Shown: positions 1 to 11,800 of the stretch, one piece after another
Numbering within the stretch: position 1 is the stretch's first letter
How the letters are laid out: the number at the start of each line of letters is the position of its first letter
DNA from: Hirsutella rhossiliensis
Taxonomy: Eukaryota; Ascomycota; Sordariomycetes; Hypocreales; Ophiocordycipitaceae
DNA length: 64,000 bases
Assembly (NCBI RefSeq): GCF_020360975.1
Contig: NW_025408671.1
Coordinates: 4,526,001 to 4,590,000 of the forward strand
Reading direction: 5' to 3'
Notes under the pieces: generated by a model
What the model was told of the DNA's origin: nothing
Databases searched by the model: none
What the model saw: only the letters and a program-made list of their open reading frames with translations
Translations under genes and position numbers: made by a program

Positions 1-1587
1 GCCCTGGCCCATCCGACTTCCGCGGCGGCCCGCGTCAGGCCCCCCTCTGGCCAACAAAAGTCTCGACGGCCACTGTAGATTCAGACGGCAAGAGAGCGCG
101 AGAAAAGCTGAAGCAAAACGCACGGATCCCGGCCTGCACCCGTCCACCCATACTCCTTTCTTGACCGGCCGCCACCAGCCCGGCGGGGACGAATCCATAC
201 TGGACACAGGCGAGAGCTCGACTGCATCCGAGGCGGCCCCCTTTGGGAAGCAAGCCACCGGGTTGAAAAAACGCCTCGATTTGTGAAAGTAACTCCAGCA
301 GGTAGGTAGGTATCCTTGACTTGGTTCAACGTCTCGTCTTGTCTCGTCTTGTCTCGTCTTGTCTCGTCTTGTCTCGTCTTGTCTCGTCTCGTCTCGTCTC
401 GTCTCGTCTCGTCTCGTCTCGTCTCGTCTCGTCTCGCCTCGCCTCGCCCCACGGCAAAACAGCTCACTCTCGCAACGCACGCACGACACGGTCTGCTGTC
501 TCTCGTTTGTGCCATGCCCGCCCCTGGTAGGGGACATGTACAACGTCGACTCTGCCTAGGCACAAATCACCTTGTCCGCACGTCACTCTTCAACCCCCCC
601 CCCTTCCCCCCTTGCTACGAGTTGCAGTCGGTACTCCATCTATGAATGTATGGTCGATCCTCAATGCTACCTCATCATGGAAAAACTTTCCTCATGTCTA
701 CTTGGTTGTCTACTTGATGCTGCGTGCAGCCCACTCGTCCCGATCGAGGGTCGGCTGATTGCCTCGTTTTCCTTTTTCCCCCTTGCCTCATGCACCTCGA
801 CCTCACCGGTCCCATGGCCATGTCCGGTCCCAGGGAGGGTACGGTGCTGCGTGTATTCGTACTTGGAAACCCTGTGCTGAATCGAGTGTTTCTTCGTTCA
901 AGGTATACGGAGTAATGCACGGATGATACCATTGGTCGTTACACAGCATCGCCCCATGCACCTCATGTGCGAGCCACACGATGAACGCTGCCGGGGAGAC
1001 AGACGGCTGCATCCTGCACTGCAACGCCCAGGCCATGGCGCCCATGTGGCGGCTACAGCTCCCTCCGGCACGGACAGCGGAGACAGCACCCCGGACACCG
1101 GGCACCGGTCCGGCATCCACGGCCAGCTCCCGGGGCAAGGGTCTGCTGCTCTCAGGACAACGAAGGATAGGAAACAAGGAGAGCCAGCATCGGAAGATTA
1201 AAAGAGAAGACAGCAGCGCCAGGGACAGGGACAGGGAGACAGGGCTTGCTTCTTCTGCTGTACCCCACACCGGACTTCCCGCCAGTCCCACCGTCCCTCC
1301 CGGCCCGCACGTGTCTGCCTGGCCCCGGCCGGCTTTGTTCTCTGCTGGCCACTTTGTTCGCCCACTGCCGTCTCCATGCATCCCGCTCTGTGAAGGAGGG
1401 AAACTGCACACACACTCATGCAAGTCATGTGCTCTGTTTGGCGCACACTCGCTCCATCACTCTCTTTTCCCTCCCATGCTCAAACTCCGTCCTCTCTCCG
1501 TCAAAAGAAAGCAGGAAAAAGACAGCATAATGATATGAGATAGCACATATCCCAGGTCGCTTCCCAGATCCATAGCGCTCCTTCTCA
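1..1587. other. intergenic, no gene recognised
   Basis: Apart from the minisatellite at 331-448 I see no coding signal here. Open frames are short, overlap on all strands and show no family resemblance. The right end is the 3' flank of the tyrosinase gene. Confidence 0.6.
331..448. repeat. pyrimidine-strand minisatellite (TCTCG/TCTTG)
   Basis: Five tandem copies of the decamer GTCTCGTCTT (331-380) are followed by about eleven copies of the pentamer GTCTC (381-435), then degenerate GCCTC units to 448. The whole tract is purine-free on one strand apart from the G of each unit. It lies in the gene-free left end of the window and all ORFs across it are simple-repeat artefacts. Confidence 0.95.
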
Positions 1588-3692
1588 TCACACCCACAGC
1601 TCAAGCCTTGTCACCGCCTGTCCCCACTCGGGCAACTCCAACTGCTCTTCGGGTACCTTGACGTCCGAGCTGCTGATGCCGATGTAGAGCCCCTCGACCA
1701 GTCGCGGGTCGACCTCGCGGTCGTCGCTCCCGAGTACCCGGAACTGCAAGGATGATCGGAGCAACGGCGTCACCGCGGCTGGGTCCAGACCTGCCAGCGC
1801 CCCAGTCGCCACCATTCGCACAAGGGCCGACGTCAGAGGCACCGCGCCCGATATCTTGGACTGCGACCCCGTCATGCGGTTCATGGCAAACACGCCCACC
1901 GACCCTCCCAGATTCGGCGCCGTCTCCCATTCACCCTCGTCGGCCGGCGGTGTTCCGAGGAAGAAGTGAATGCCAAAGGACCCGTCGAGCGCCTCCACGT
2001 TGACGTGCACATTGGCGACCCATTCCGTGTAGCTACCGCCCCGGACAGTCCCCGAGCCAATTGACTCGTCTGCATTCAGCTTGACGTGTGGATCAAAACC
2101 CTCTCCGTGAACATGGTCCTTCCCTGCATCTCCCTGCGCGCGGCTTGCTTCTCCGGCGCGCTGAGAGTTGGCCAGCAAGCCCACGGGACTGGCTGGTCCG
2201 TACCAATCCGTGATCTTCTTGATGAGCGACTGGCGAAGATCTTGCGCCGAGCCGACCGTCGGATCCGTGTCGGCATAGACATAGCCAAAAGCCTCTGTCA
2301 TTCTCGCCGTGTCTGACGTCCAGAAGGTGCCGTCCGGAGACGCGTAAAACGGCGTGAGTGGGCTGGCCGAGGACTGCATGGTGCCCTTGATGGCGGTGAA
2401 GGTTGTCTCACCCGCGGCCATGGGGGTGATCCAGGCCGACGGATTAAGAATCTGCCATATGGCGACAAGGCGATCCGTCATGGTGTGGTGCAGGAAGAAT
2501 AGAGGATCAAACGAAGAGAGCGGGACATATGTCAAGTGTCCCTTGGACCCCCCGTAGAGGTGGATGATGTCATGGATTGCTTCGACGGAGTCGAGCGCCG
2601 GCAGGCCTTTGGACACCGCCCACGCCTTGTTACTAAAAGAGTTGAAGTCGTGGTAATTGGAGAAGAGCACGTAGAGACGCTGTTGGATCTCGGGCAGCTT
2701 GGAAAGCAGCACGGCGTTGACCTTTTCATTGTTGGATGGGGGAGCAGCCAGGCTTACGCTCGTGTCTGGGCCCCTTTTCGTCTCGTTCCACTGCTTCAAC
2801 TTGCCGAGGCGTCAGCGCACAACCCCGGGCGGAGACTCCGTAGTAAGAACCTACCGGGTTCCAAATGAAGGCCTCGGAATCAAGCGGGTGGAATTGATAC
2901 GAGTAAAGGGGGTTCTTGATGGTCTGGACTCCGTTCGGCCCGTCCTGGACCATGACGGGGTTCCAAAAGATGTCTGGCAGATGAGTTTCCCCCGGGGGAG
3001 CGCCTCTGGACCAGTCCCAGTAAGGAACCCTAAAGTCTGTCGCCGCTTGCTGATACAGCCGCCTCTGCGTTTGGTTGGTGAACATGGTGGCGATCGTGTT
3101 GGCCATCTTGAACATTTGTTGCTTTCACCATCGACGGCCACTCAGCTCAACTCAGTCATACGACGCTGCTCAAGCAAGGACCACCACTCACCTCAAACAA
3201 GGCCATATACGGCCGGTGCCACATGGGAAAGAGAGCCGAGTTGTGAGTACAATAGCCCGACTGGTTGGCGCCCGGGGCCGCCTGTACCCCGTTCCAGGGC
3301 TGAAAGGGCACGCCGTGGATGCCTGGTGACGAGCAACAAAGTCATGAGCGTCGCGGGCCGCTGCCGCACTGCGGGGACAACAGAAGCAACCCACCGGCAA
3401 TCTGGTACCACGAGAGGGGGTCGTCTTGGTCGGCATACTGGAGCATGCTGAGGGCCAGTATGAAGAGATCCCACTTGTGCTGGTCTGCCTTCAGCTGTCG
3501 AACCTCGAGCCTCTTGGGCATGCTGCCGTCGAGCGCCAGGGGCAGCTTGCCGACGACGATGGGGGCGGCTGCGTCTTGCCGACGGGTCAGCGGGGAGACG
3601 TCAACGCCAAAGTCGTACCCGGAGGCGGGGGCGAGGGCGCTGCAGGTGCATTGAAGGAGGACAAAGGCTGCTATTGCTCGGAGCATCGTCAT
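1588..3692 (-). CDS. secreted tyrosinase (type-3 copper monophenol/diphenol oxidase)
   Basis: Exons in order: 3692-3395, 3322-3192, 3121-2855, 2790-1588, giving about 632 residues. Tyrosinases oxidise phenols to o-quinones for melanin or wall cross-linking. The first residues are hydrophobic and end near CSALA, so a signal peptide and secretion are likely. The CuA site shows IHG (His about 102), the fungal CTH thioether motif (Cys 124, His 126) and WHRPY (His 135). The CuB site shows IHDIIH (His 305 and 309) and an LHH...DR block (about 333-334). FGYVY marks the end of the catalytic core and about 230 residues follow, like the cleavable C-terminal extension of long secreted fungal tyrosinases. 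All introns give GT-AG ends and preserve frame. An Asp follows the first CuB His where Asn is usual, so activity type is uncertain. An upstream ATG two codons before the second Met was taken as the start. Confidence 0.93.
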
Positions 3693-4494
3693 GGGTCACC
3701 CGTGAGTTGGATGAGAGCAGTACGGACGAGCCAAGGCCAACCAGACCGTCGGCTCCGGTGCGGCCAAGGACGAAGGGATTCGAGCGGGCCGGAGAGGAGT
3801 GTTTGCGCAGGGCCTCCTTGTCGTCCGGGAGCAGACGGCGACTGGATGGGTCCGAGGCAACAAGAGGACGGGAAGGCGGAGTGTATTTGAGGCAATGGCG
3901 AGGAAGAAAACGCCCAGAACTCGGCACGTGGGCTTTGGTGAGAAGGAAGAAGCTGATAAACGCCATCAGGTGGTTGAAGCCCTGGTGCGAGGAAGGAGCA
4001 TCAGGCCGGGCAGGACGAGGAGGCACGACCCCGTGGTGACCGTTTTCGCGGAAGGAACGGACCTTGTACGTGTCGTGTAGCCCACCTTCCCGGTGTGTTC
4101 CAGCTTTCTCTCTGCAAAATGTGGCCTCTTTTTGCCAACAGCATCCCCTGATGCCCTCGCTCTCACCTCGTCAATCGCGCTCCCACACCGCAAGGCAGCA
4201 GCTTTCTCGTCTCGAAACCTGTCCGACACGGCATCAATCGGGCCAAATAAATGCAAGCCAGGCAGCAGCCATGACCGACTGAGGCCATACATGTGGCAAG
4301 GGCTTCTTGCGGCCTTCGCCGACGTCTCTACGATGCCGAGCTCGATTTCCATGGCATCCCGGGTTACGCAGCAACAAGAGTCGTCACGGACAACAGCAGC
4401 GCCGTAATACCAAGTTCACCATTACACCGACAAAAGGGCTTTCCCTTCGAGGCGGCACGGCTAGATGAGCCGCGAAGCTCTCGGCCATGCAGCG
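3693..4494. other. intergenic between tyrosinase and threonine aldolase
   Basis: This is the promoter side of the tyrosinase and the 3' flank of the aldolase, both on the minus strand. I see no gene or RNA in it. Confidence 0.6.
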
Positions 4495-5848
4495 CTATCT
4501 CTCGGGCTCACCAAACACCCTCTCGAAGACCTGCTGGAGACGCCTCAGGACCTCGTCGCCGTTTTGCGCAACCTGATAATGCGTCACCAGCCGCCCGCCG
4601 GAAAACTTGAGACCCGCGTCGGCCCCGAGGCGGATGAAGCGGTGCTCGCTGCAGCGCGCAGCCCCGAGGTCCAGCCAGCACATGTTGGTGTGGACTGGGT
4701 GGACGACGGTGCCGCCCATGCCGGTCCACAGTGCCTCTACCTTGTTGGCCATCTCGTGCGAGGCTTTGAGCAGGCCATCCCTGCCGTCGGGCGTCTTGCC
4801 AAAAGTCTCGTCGACGGCCACCCTCGCGGCCGCCGTAATCATGCCCGGCTGGCGCATCCCGCCGCCCAGCGACTTGCGCACCCACCGAGAATGCTTCAGC
4901 GTCTCTTGCGGCCCGACGAGCATACTTCCCACTGGGGCGCCGAGGCCTTTGGAAAAGCAGAGGCTGACGGTGTCGAAGTGGGAGCAAAACTCGGGCAGGG
5001 TTCCTGCGCCCGCGGCAACTGCCTCCCACAGCCGCGCCCCATCGCAATGCATCCTGATGCCGTGCTGCCTCGCGAAGCCGGAGATGCGCCGCACCTCGCT
5101 GAGCGGCATGACCATGCCGCTCAGGGTGTTTTCCAAGCTAATTACTCGTGTAGGGCACGCGTGAACGTCGTCGCTGAGCACGGCATGGGCCACCACGTCC
5201 TCGAGCGTCAGGTGAGTACCATTATTGGGAACAACGGGCTGGACTGAAGCCCCCGTCAAGGATGAGACGCTGCGGCTCTGCAGGTAAGCCCTGGCGCCTG
5301 AAACGAGTTCGGTGCGGTGGGATGGATGGGGTTCACGAACCCGCCAGCTTCATATTGGATTATGTGCGAGCGGTGGTCGCACAAGACGGCGTGAGGCGGT
5401 TGGACGAGGAGACTCCTCAGGGCGAGCTGGTTCCCCATTGTTCCAGAGAGAACAAATAAGCCGGCCTCCTTTCCTGACAGAGTAGCGACATGGGCTTCCA
5501 GATGGGTCGTGGTGGGGTCTTCACGGTGGACGTCGTCGAGCAGCGAGCAGGCCTGGATGGCAGCCAACATGGACGGCGTCGGCGTCGTCATGACATCGCC
5601 TGCACCAAGCCTTTAACTTCACGGTTGTCCATGCACGGGGGCATGTCTGTCTCACTCCTCAGATCCAGCGAACCTGGCCCTTGGACTCCAATCCAAGCAC
5701 TGCGCACCCCTCCTTGCGGCGAGACCTTGTCGGTCGCACTGCTCATGGCTGCCGTTGGACCTGAGCTGAACCGATGTCGGGGGGACGCGAGTTGTCTGAG
5801 AGGCCGCGACGAGCTGTGGACAAGGCGTCGGGACATCGAGAAGGCCAT
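4495..5848 (-). CDS. GLY1: L-threonine aldolase, PLP-dependent, probably mitochondrial
   Basis: Exons: 5848-5656, 5599-5341, 5290-4495, giving about 415 residues. The enzyme cleaves threonine or allo-threonine to glycine and acetaldehyde. The family start is visible as LDLRSDVMTTPTPSM across the first splice junction, followed by the conserved DDVHREDPTT region. The PLP lysine lies in SLCFSKGLGAPVGS and the HCDGARLWEA block binds cofactor. The first 35 residues are Arg/Ser-rich without acids (MSRRLVHSSSRPLRQ), which looks like a mitochondrial presequence; yeast Gly1 lacks one. The second intron begins with the unusual donor GTTCGT; the acceptor chosen (CCAG at 5291-5294) is the only one that restores the conserved EAGGAYL reading. 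Confidence in family is high, in the second intron moderate. Confidence 0.93.
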
Positions 5849-7990
5849 TGGGATGTCTGGCGAGGGGTTTCTTGGCTTCTGATTATAAGCGGCGGAAGAT
5901 GAGAGGTCGGTTGGCGTCGGGGAGGCTCGGCGCAAGGATTGCGGTCGCCGGGCTGCTTCCCGGCCGTCCGAAACAGGGTTCAGTCTCGATGGGGCAGGCG
6001 ATTGGGTGGGTCGTTGGCTGGCCGAGGTCAGGGGTGGTCTCGCGTGCCGGCCGAGGTTCGGTGCGAAGGTCCGGGAGCCCAAGGATGCAGCCAACGTTGA
6101 TGGCTCGCTGGTGAGTCCTCGTTGATACGTGTATCTGCATGTTATAAGTCTGCGCCTGGAGTTGATGGACCACGACGATGCAACTGGCCGCTGAAAGTGT
6201 CAGGGTAAGTGCCGCCAGACACGGCTTCGGGCTCCTCGGCAGCCACCCTCCCTTGGACCAAATCTGCTTCCACGTCCGTCCTTTGGCATCCAATCCAGGG
6301 CCAAGGGAAACATCTGTCGGCCTCGCAGGAAGTGCACGTCAAAACTGGTGCAGTGCCGAGGAAACTCAAACTTTGTTCTTTCTTGGGCATGCGCGAATTA
6401 GTCAAGACTCGAGGTAGGCATCTGCCGAGCTGGAGGGAGGGGGCATGGATGTGCTTTGAGGCGTGGCCATTTTATTGTGTACAGGGTATATCGGATCCTT
6501 CCCTTGCTGCGTACATGGCGAACCAACATGTTGATGCCTGCCCGCCGTCTTCAACCCGGCATTCACATGAAAAGCTTTGGCGTTATTACCATTGGCAGAT
6601 ACATATCCGCATTTCCATTCCCCATCCCCGCGTCGCCGCCCTCCCCTCCCCCCGCCTTTTTGCGCTGCCTCTGTCGCACGACGAGTTGCATCATGCTCCC
6701 CTCCTTGATGCGCTGGCAGCCCCGTCGTCCATCCATGCCTCCTCCCCTCCCAGTTTGCTCCCGCAGCCCGCAAGGTACTTTGGGCCTCGCACTCGTCGTC
6801 CGACCTATTGTGCACTATTCGTGTGCTCAGAGCAGTACTGTACTCCAGAGAGAGGGTCAAGTGTGTCTCCAAACTGCCCGAGGACACACGGCAAGACAGG
6901 GCACTCCTCCGCCCTCGGCACGGCGTGGCGACGGCCAACTTCTCAGGTTCAGTGTAGGCGGCAGCGTCCAGCATCGCATCCCCAGACCCATCCACGGCCA
7001 CGGCCAGTAAGAACGATGCTGGACAAAAGTATAAAGGATAAAATGATTGGCATCGACCAGGAAATCGGCCCGGCCGCGCTTATTCCGTCGACGACCTTCC
7101 TTGTCCTGCAATGCTGCGTTGGCCAACGCATCAAAAGTGGTCCGTGTGCAGTAGCCAGTCCAGCCTCGCCAGCACACCAAGGGCCGTCTGTCACTCATCA
7201 CTCATCACTTCGTCTTAAATTCCTGCCACCACGCCCGCCCGGCCCTTTTTCTTCCCTCCCGTCCCTTTAGCCCATGTACAAGAGCAAACGCCGTCGCCTC
7301 GCCCTCGGCCGTCACCATGGTGGCCTCGCGGGCCGGCTGCACACTACGAGACGCGGCCTCTGCCACCACATCTTCAACCCAATCCCGACATCCATTGCCT
7401 ACTTGATCTCTGTTACGCCGCCCCGTCCTCCTGCTTGCTGCAGGCCAATTTCGTCTCCGCCTCCCCTCGCCACACAGCAACCGAGACCATGTCCCAATGG
7501 CCCGAATAAAATTCCAAACCCGGCTACACACAAACACAACGAGAAACCAGCATGTGAGAACAGGAAGCAAACGTCTCGACACGACACTAGGAAATCAGAC
7601 GGCAATTGTCTCAACGGCCTGCTGCCTACTCCCGCGCGGCCACCTCGCTATGCTCCAACCGCCGAAAAGAAAAAAGACCAGTCCAAGGCGTCGCCCGGAA
7701 CCGAGAACCATGGCCACATGGTGTGCGTCTTCGTGAATTCGTGAGAACAAGTTATTTATATTCACCGTCGTCAAAAGCATCTCCGGCACACCAGTCCCGC
7801 AGGCGTCCGACGGGGCTGCGACTAGGGAGACTCTGCTGGTGTATCCATGCAGCAAAAGGCCTACTCGCGGCCGATCCTTTCCTCGTCGTCTCGTCGTCGT
7901 CGTGAGCTCATGGCCGCGTCGTCTTCGTCGTCGTCGTCATCGTCATCAGGAGGGACAAACGTCGAGCCCTGTCCTTGCCAGAGGGATGCC
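5849..7990. other. intergenic, no gene recognised
   Basis: This 2.1-kb space lies between two minus-strand genes. Several long frames cross it but they overlap each other, are rich in Arg, Pro and Ser, and match nothing I know. No tRNA or 5S rRNA promoter boxes were found by eye. Confidence 0.5.
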
Positions 7991-8854
7991 TCAACGCCCG
8001 GCCCACTTCACCAGAAACTGCACCACGGCATCCAGGTTCGTCTCCTCCTTGGCGCTGATGCCGTAGCAGCACACCTCGCGCCCCTGGATGCTCTTCAGGT
8101 CCAGCTCGTCAATCAGCTCGTCCACAGACAGCTTCTGCGGCAGGTCAGACTTGTTGCCCAGGACAAGGAGCGGGATCCCGCCTAGCGACGGATAGCCCAT
8201 GAGCGAGTGGAGTTCATCTTTGGCTTGTGGGATCAGCGCTACGTCGGCAATGTCTACGATAAAGACAATGGCGTTGACGCCCCGACAATACCTCTCCCAC
8301 ATCGATCGAAACCGCGGCTGACCACCGATGTCCCAGCACTTTAGCGAAACGTGGCCCCGTTGGACACGCTTCATGTTGAATCCGACAGTGGGAATGGAGC
8401 TACAAGCATCGTGGCAGTCAGCTCGACGTCTTGGTCCCTCAACCGGGAGTGTCCGCACGATGGACGTTTCGGGGTTGACAAGCGCGATCGCCCGGGGGGC
8501 ATGCTCACTCGAGGGTAAATTCGCCGCCCTAGAGAGGCAGACGGGCGTTAGCCGAGAGCTGAGCAAAAGGCCGGAAGAGCTGAACCTACCGCCAACACGC
8601 GCAGCAGCGAAGTCTTTCCGGCATTTTGCAGCCCGACCAATGTGACTTCCATCTCCATCGCCCTGGTGGTTGGCACGTCAGCATATGCCGCGGACACGTC
8701 TCGCACGGCGGACTAAGACGAGGTCGTGGGGAGCACGAGGGCGGTGGGAGAAGAGGCCGAGGGATCCGGGCCGCGACGAATTGCGGCTTCGGCTGCCGAC
8801 TCACCAAAAAACCCGCAATAACCAATCATATACCCTTCGGAAAAGTCCAGCCAT
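7991..8854 (-). CDS. arl8: Arl8-type small GTPase
   Basis: Exons: 8854-8805, 8662-8590, 8528-8509, 8399-7991, giving 183 residues, as expected for Arl8 (about 186). Arl8 sits on lysosomal or vacuolar membranes and links them to motor and tethering factors in animals; the fungal role is less known. The N-terminal 17 residues form an amphipathic helix ([14 protein letters not shown]) in place of a myristoylated Gly. The P-loop is GLQNAGKT, switch I runs into [12 protein letters not shown], switch II is [19 protein letters not shown] (nearly identical in all Arl8), and NKSD is the G4 motif. Exon 3 is only 20 bases and is needed to give GGEFTLD before SIPTVGF. All four junctions have GT-AG ends. 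Confidence 0.95.
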
Positions 8855-11800
8855 GTTGCGATCGAAGGGTAGCTATGGTCCGAACAGGACGAGTGTTGCG
8901 CGAGGCGGGGCACTGGAAGACGGCGAGAGCAGAAGCGGCGAAACGAGCTCTGTCGATAAGGAAACGGCGACGCTGGATTTTAAAGACGAAAACGGGATGC
9001 GTGTTTGCGCGATGCATTCATTGATCAAAAACAGGCATTGAAATACTGGCGAGTGCGTGCTGGGTCCAAGCAAAGGGCAAACAAGTTGCTGTTTCGGAAG
9101 CTGCTGGCGACAGCGGGGCACCACAGCGCGCGCGAGAAGTGAGCCCGTCGGCCACTCGGGGAGCGCAGTTGGAACACGGATCGTCTGGGGCGTCGAGGTG
9201 CTGCTGCGCGGCGTTGAGTAGAGAGGAGGAGGCGGCGGCGGCGGAGGAGGAGGAGGAGAGAGGAGAGAGGAGAAGCTGTCGTCGCGGGGAGGGCCACCGG
9301 AGCAGTGCGGCAACGGACGGAGCAAAAGGTGGTAGGGCGGGAAGAGGCGACGCTGGCTTGGGGGTGGACAAGACCCCACCCGAAGACGGGATGGCGGGGA
9401 CCAGGGCCAAGCAAGCAGGCAAGCTTGGGGCGGGGACGGAGACGACCCGTGCCTCGAAGAGGAGCGTAGCGTCGCCAACGTCGATGGCGCGTGCAGCCTC
9501 GACTCGGCAGGTAGGCGAACTTTGTGGTGCAAGGTGGGCAAGCAAGGTAGCGTGCCCGACAGGGCCTCTGTCACCGGCCCAGATGGAGTTCAGAGGGCGA
9601 GAGAGAGGCCGAGCGACCTTTTTTTTTTCGAGTCACCAGACCCTACCACCCAGTGAAGGTCAACCGCTGCGCCCAGATGTAGCGTCTCATCCGTTTGCCG
9701 AACAAGGGTGGTGATCAACAGGCAGCGGCCGGGGGGCTGGTCGTTTTTACCCTTTGGCGACGAAGACGGTCGATGTCGCGGCTAGGAACTGTACAGGGAG
9801 TGCAGCGTGCGTTTGGGCGAGTTGCAGCGCTGCATGTACCGTACCGATGTACGTGTGAGCAGGCAGCTTGACCGGGTCTGGGCGTAAATGCAGCAGGTGA
9901 TGGTGGCGGTGGAGGAGGTGGTGATGGCGGTTCGGGAATGATGAATGATGCAGTGCCTAGCAGCAGCTGGCGGACGACCGAGAGGAGCAGACCGGGCCAC
10001 GGGAGACGCTGTCTTGGATGATGGATGCTGGAGTAGTTCTGCCGGGAGCAGCCGGAAGAGAGAGGCGGGCGATGGAAGAAAAGAGCTGGAAGGTGACCTA
10101 CCATGGACGTATACCGCCGTGCCCTAAACAATATGTACCTTGTGCCTCGTCAGGGCTGCCTGTGCCTGGAGGTAAAGAGTCAGTTGGGTGCCTTTGCCCT
10201 CGCAGGTTGCCGCACCTCCTCACCCTACACCCCCCCGCCCTCCCCCCTCTCTACTTGTTGGTCCCTACCGAGTACTCAAGGCACAAACGACCACAGCTGC
10301 CTCTACTTGGTGTGGCCGAGACGGGCAGCAACGACGTCAAGCCTCTCTCCATCCCGACCTGTGTCAGAGTCCAAAGCCGTCTTCCCACCTCTTATTCCCT
10401 ACCAGGGCTTACGTCGGTCGATTCCTTGCTTGCCTGCTCTTGGGCAGCCAACGGGCGTGGGAACCGATGGTGGGAGCTGCCATTGATCGACGCTGGATGG
10501 CATGAAACAGCTTCTGCAGACGCAACAACAGGACGGAGTGTCTTTGCTTCGTCGACGACATGCCCGAGTGGACAACCTCTCCAGTCAGCCCGGCGAGCCT
10601 TGACGTAACCCAGGGGATCGATGATTGGGCTTGGTCAGGCTCGAATCTCAGCCAGGCCTCTGGGGGGGTGACTAGCCATGCTTTGCACCTACAGTCTTCA
10701 CGGATGTACATACGTCTGGGTGCATGGCTAGTTCCTCAAAGCATGGCGCCTTTCCGCCTGGACAGACGCTGTCAAAGCCAGCTTGCTAGCTCACATCATT
10801 TACCCGACGTGTCTTCGGATTTCACCCGTCGATAAGAGGCTCTCTCGCTCTGCGTGGCAGCAGAGCATGTCATAGACCTGCACGGCCAGGCGAGCCTTCA
10901 ACAGACAGACAGGCAGCGACGAGGAACCGGAAGACGGACAGATAGACAACAAGAGACATGGTCGAGAATGCTTGGCATGCGGAAGGCGCTGCGGGTTGGC
11001 TGGACAGACGCACGACGTGCCTCGTGCGAACCAGCATCTGCGGTTGGCCAGAGTCTACCTGGGGAACCGGATGAGCCGCCGTCACGGGGGAGGGCTAGAT
11101 GCAGCACATGTTGGTGTGCCAGAGGCGGGGGATGCGCGAATCCATGATATGCCATGTTGGGGGTGCCAGTCGAGCCAACACCCAAGACAGCGACCCCCAC
11201 GAACAAACGTCTGCCAATGCCGCGACGTTGAAAAGGAACGCCGGCTGCCTGCTAACTGATCTGACCTGACGACCTGGGAGAAGCGTGCATGCGGGTAGCG
11301 TCGTCGGGCTTCGTTGGGCGCCCATGGCGTCCAGGCGGCCGCCAGCCAAGGCGACCTTCATCCTTCCTCGAGCCCTCGAAGCTGCGCTCGGCCATCGAGG
11401 CCGCGACGAGAACTCTCAAGTCGTGCGTGCACACATGCCCTCCCCGTCCATGTGTATATATGTATGCACAGGCGCGCATCCATGCATGAGACGTCTCTGG
11501 CTGCTGCAGAAGTCGTCCCGAACGGGCGGCGGTGACAGTCGTTAGGATGCCTCGACCCCAACGGCGTCGAAACAGGCCTTATGCAAGCCGGAAGGCAGCA
11601 AGTCGCTTACGCAGCCCTCCATGGACCGGACTGGCGAGGCCGTTGAATGCCTCCAGACTTTGCGCCCAGCCCATGCTGCTGCACGCTCGATGCTGTGCGT
11701 CCCACGGCGATAGCGCTGATGTAACGCGCCCCGACGGCAATGCTCTCCAGGGCATCGCGGCACTGGGACACCGGACTGAGACATGGCATGGGGTTCGTCG

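Noticed and set aside
331..645. Protein frames across the TCTCG minisatellite
   Set aside because: All are simple-repeat translations present in several frames at once.
6209..7270. A 353-codon plus-strand frame
   Set aside because: No domain, atypical composition (many His, Pro, Ser), overlapped by other frames of equal length; treated as chance.
8873..9574. A minus-strand frame with proline and serine runs
   Set aside because: It is a translation of the GA/GGC-rich purine tract and has no family resemblance.
10640..10670. tRNA B-box-like sequence GCTCGAATCTC
   Set aside because: No matching A box or acceptor stem could be folded around it.
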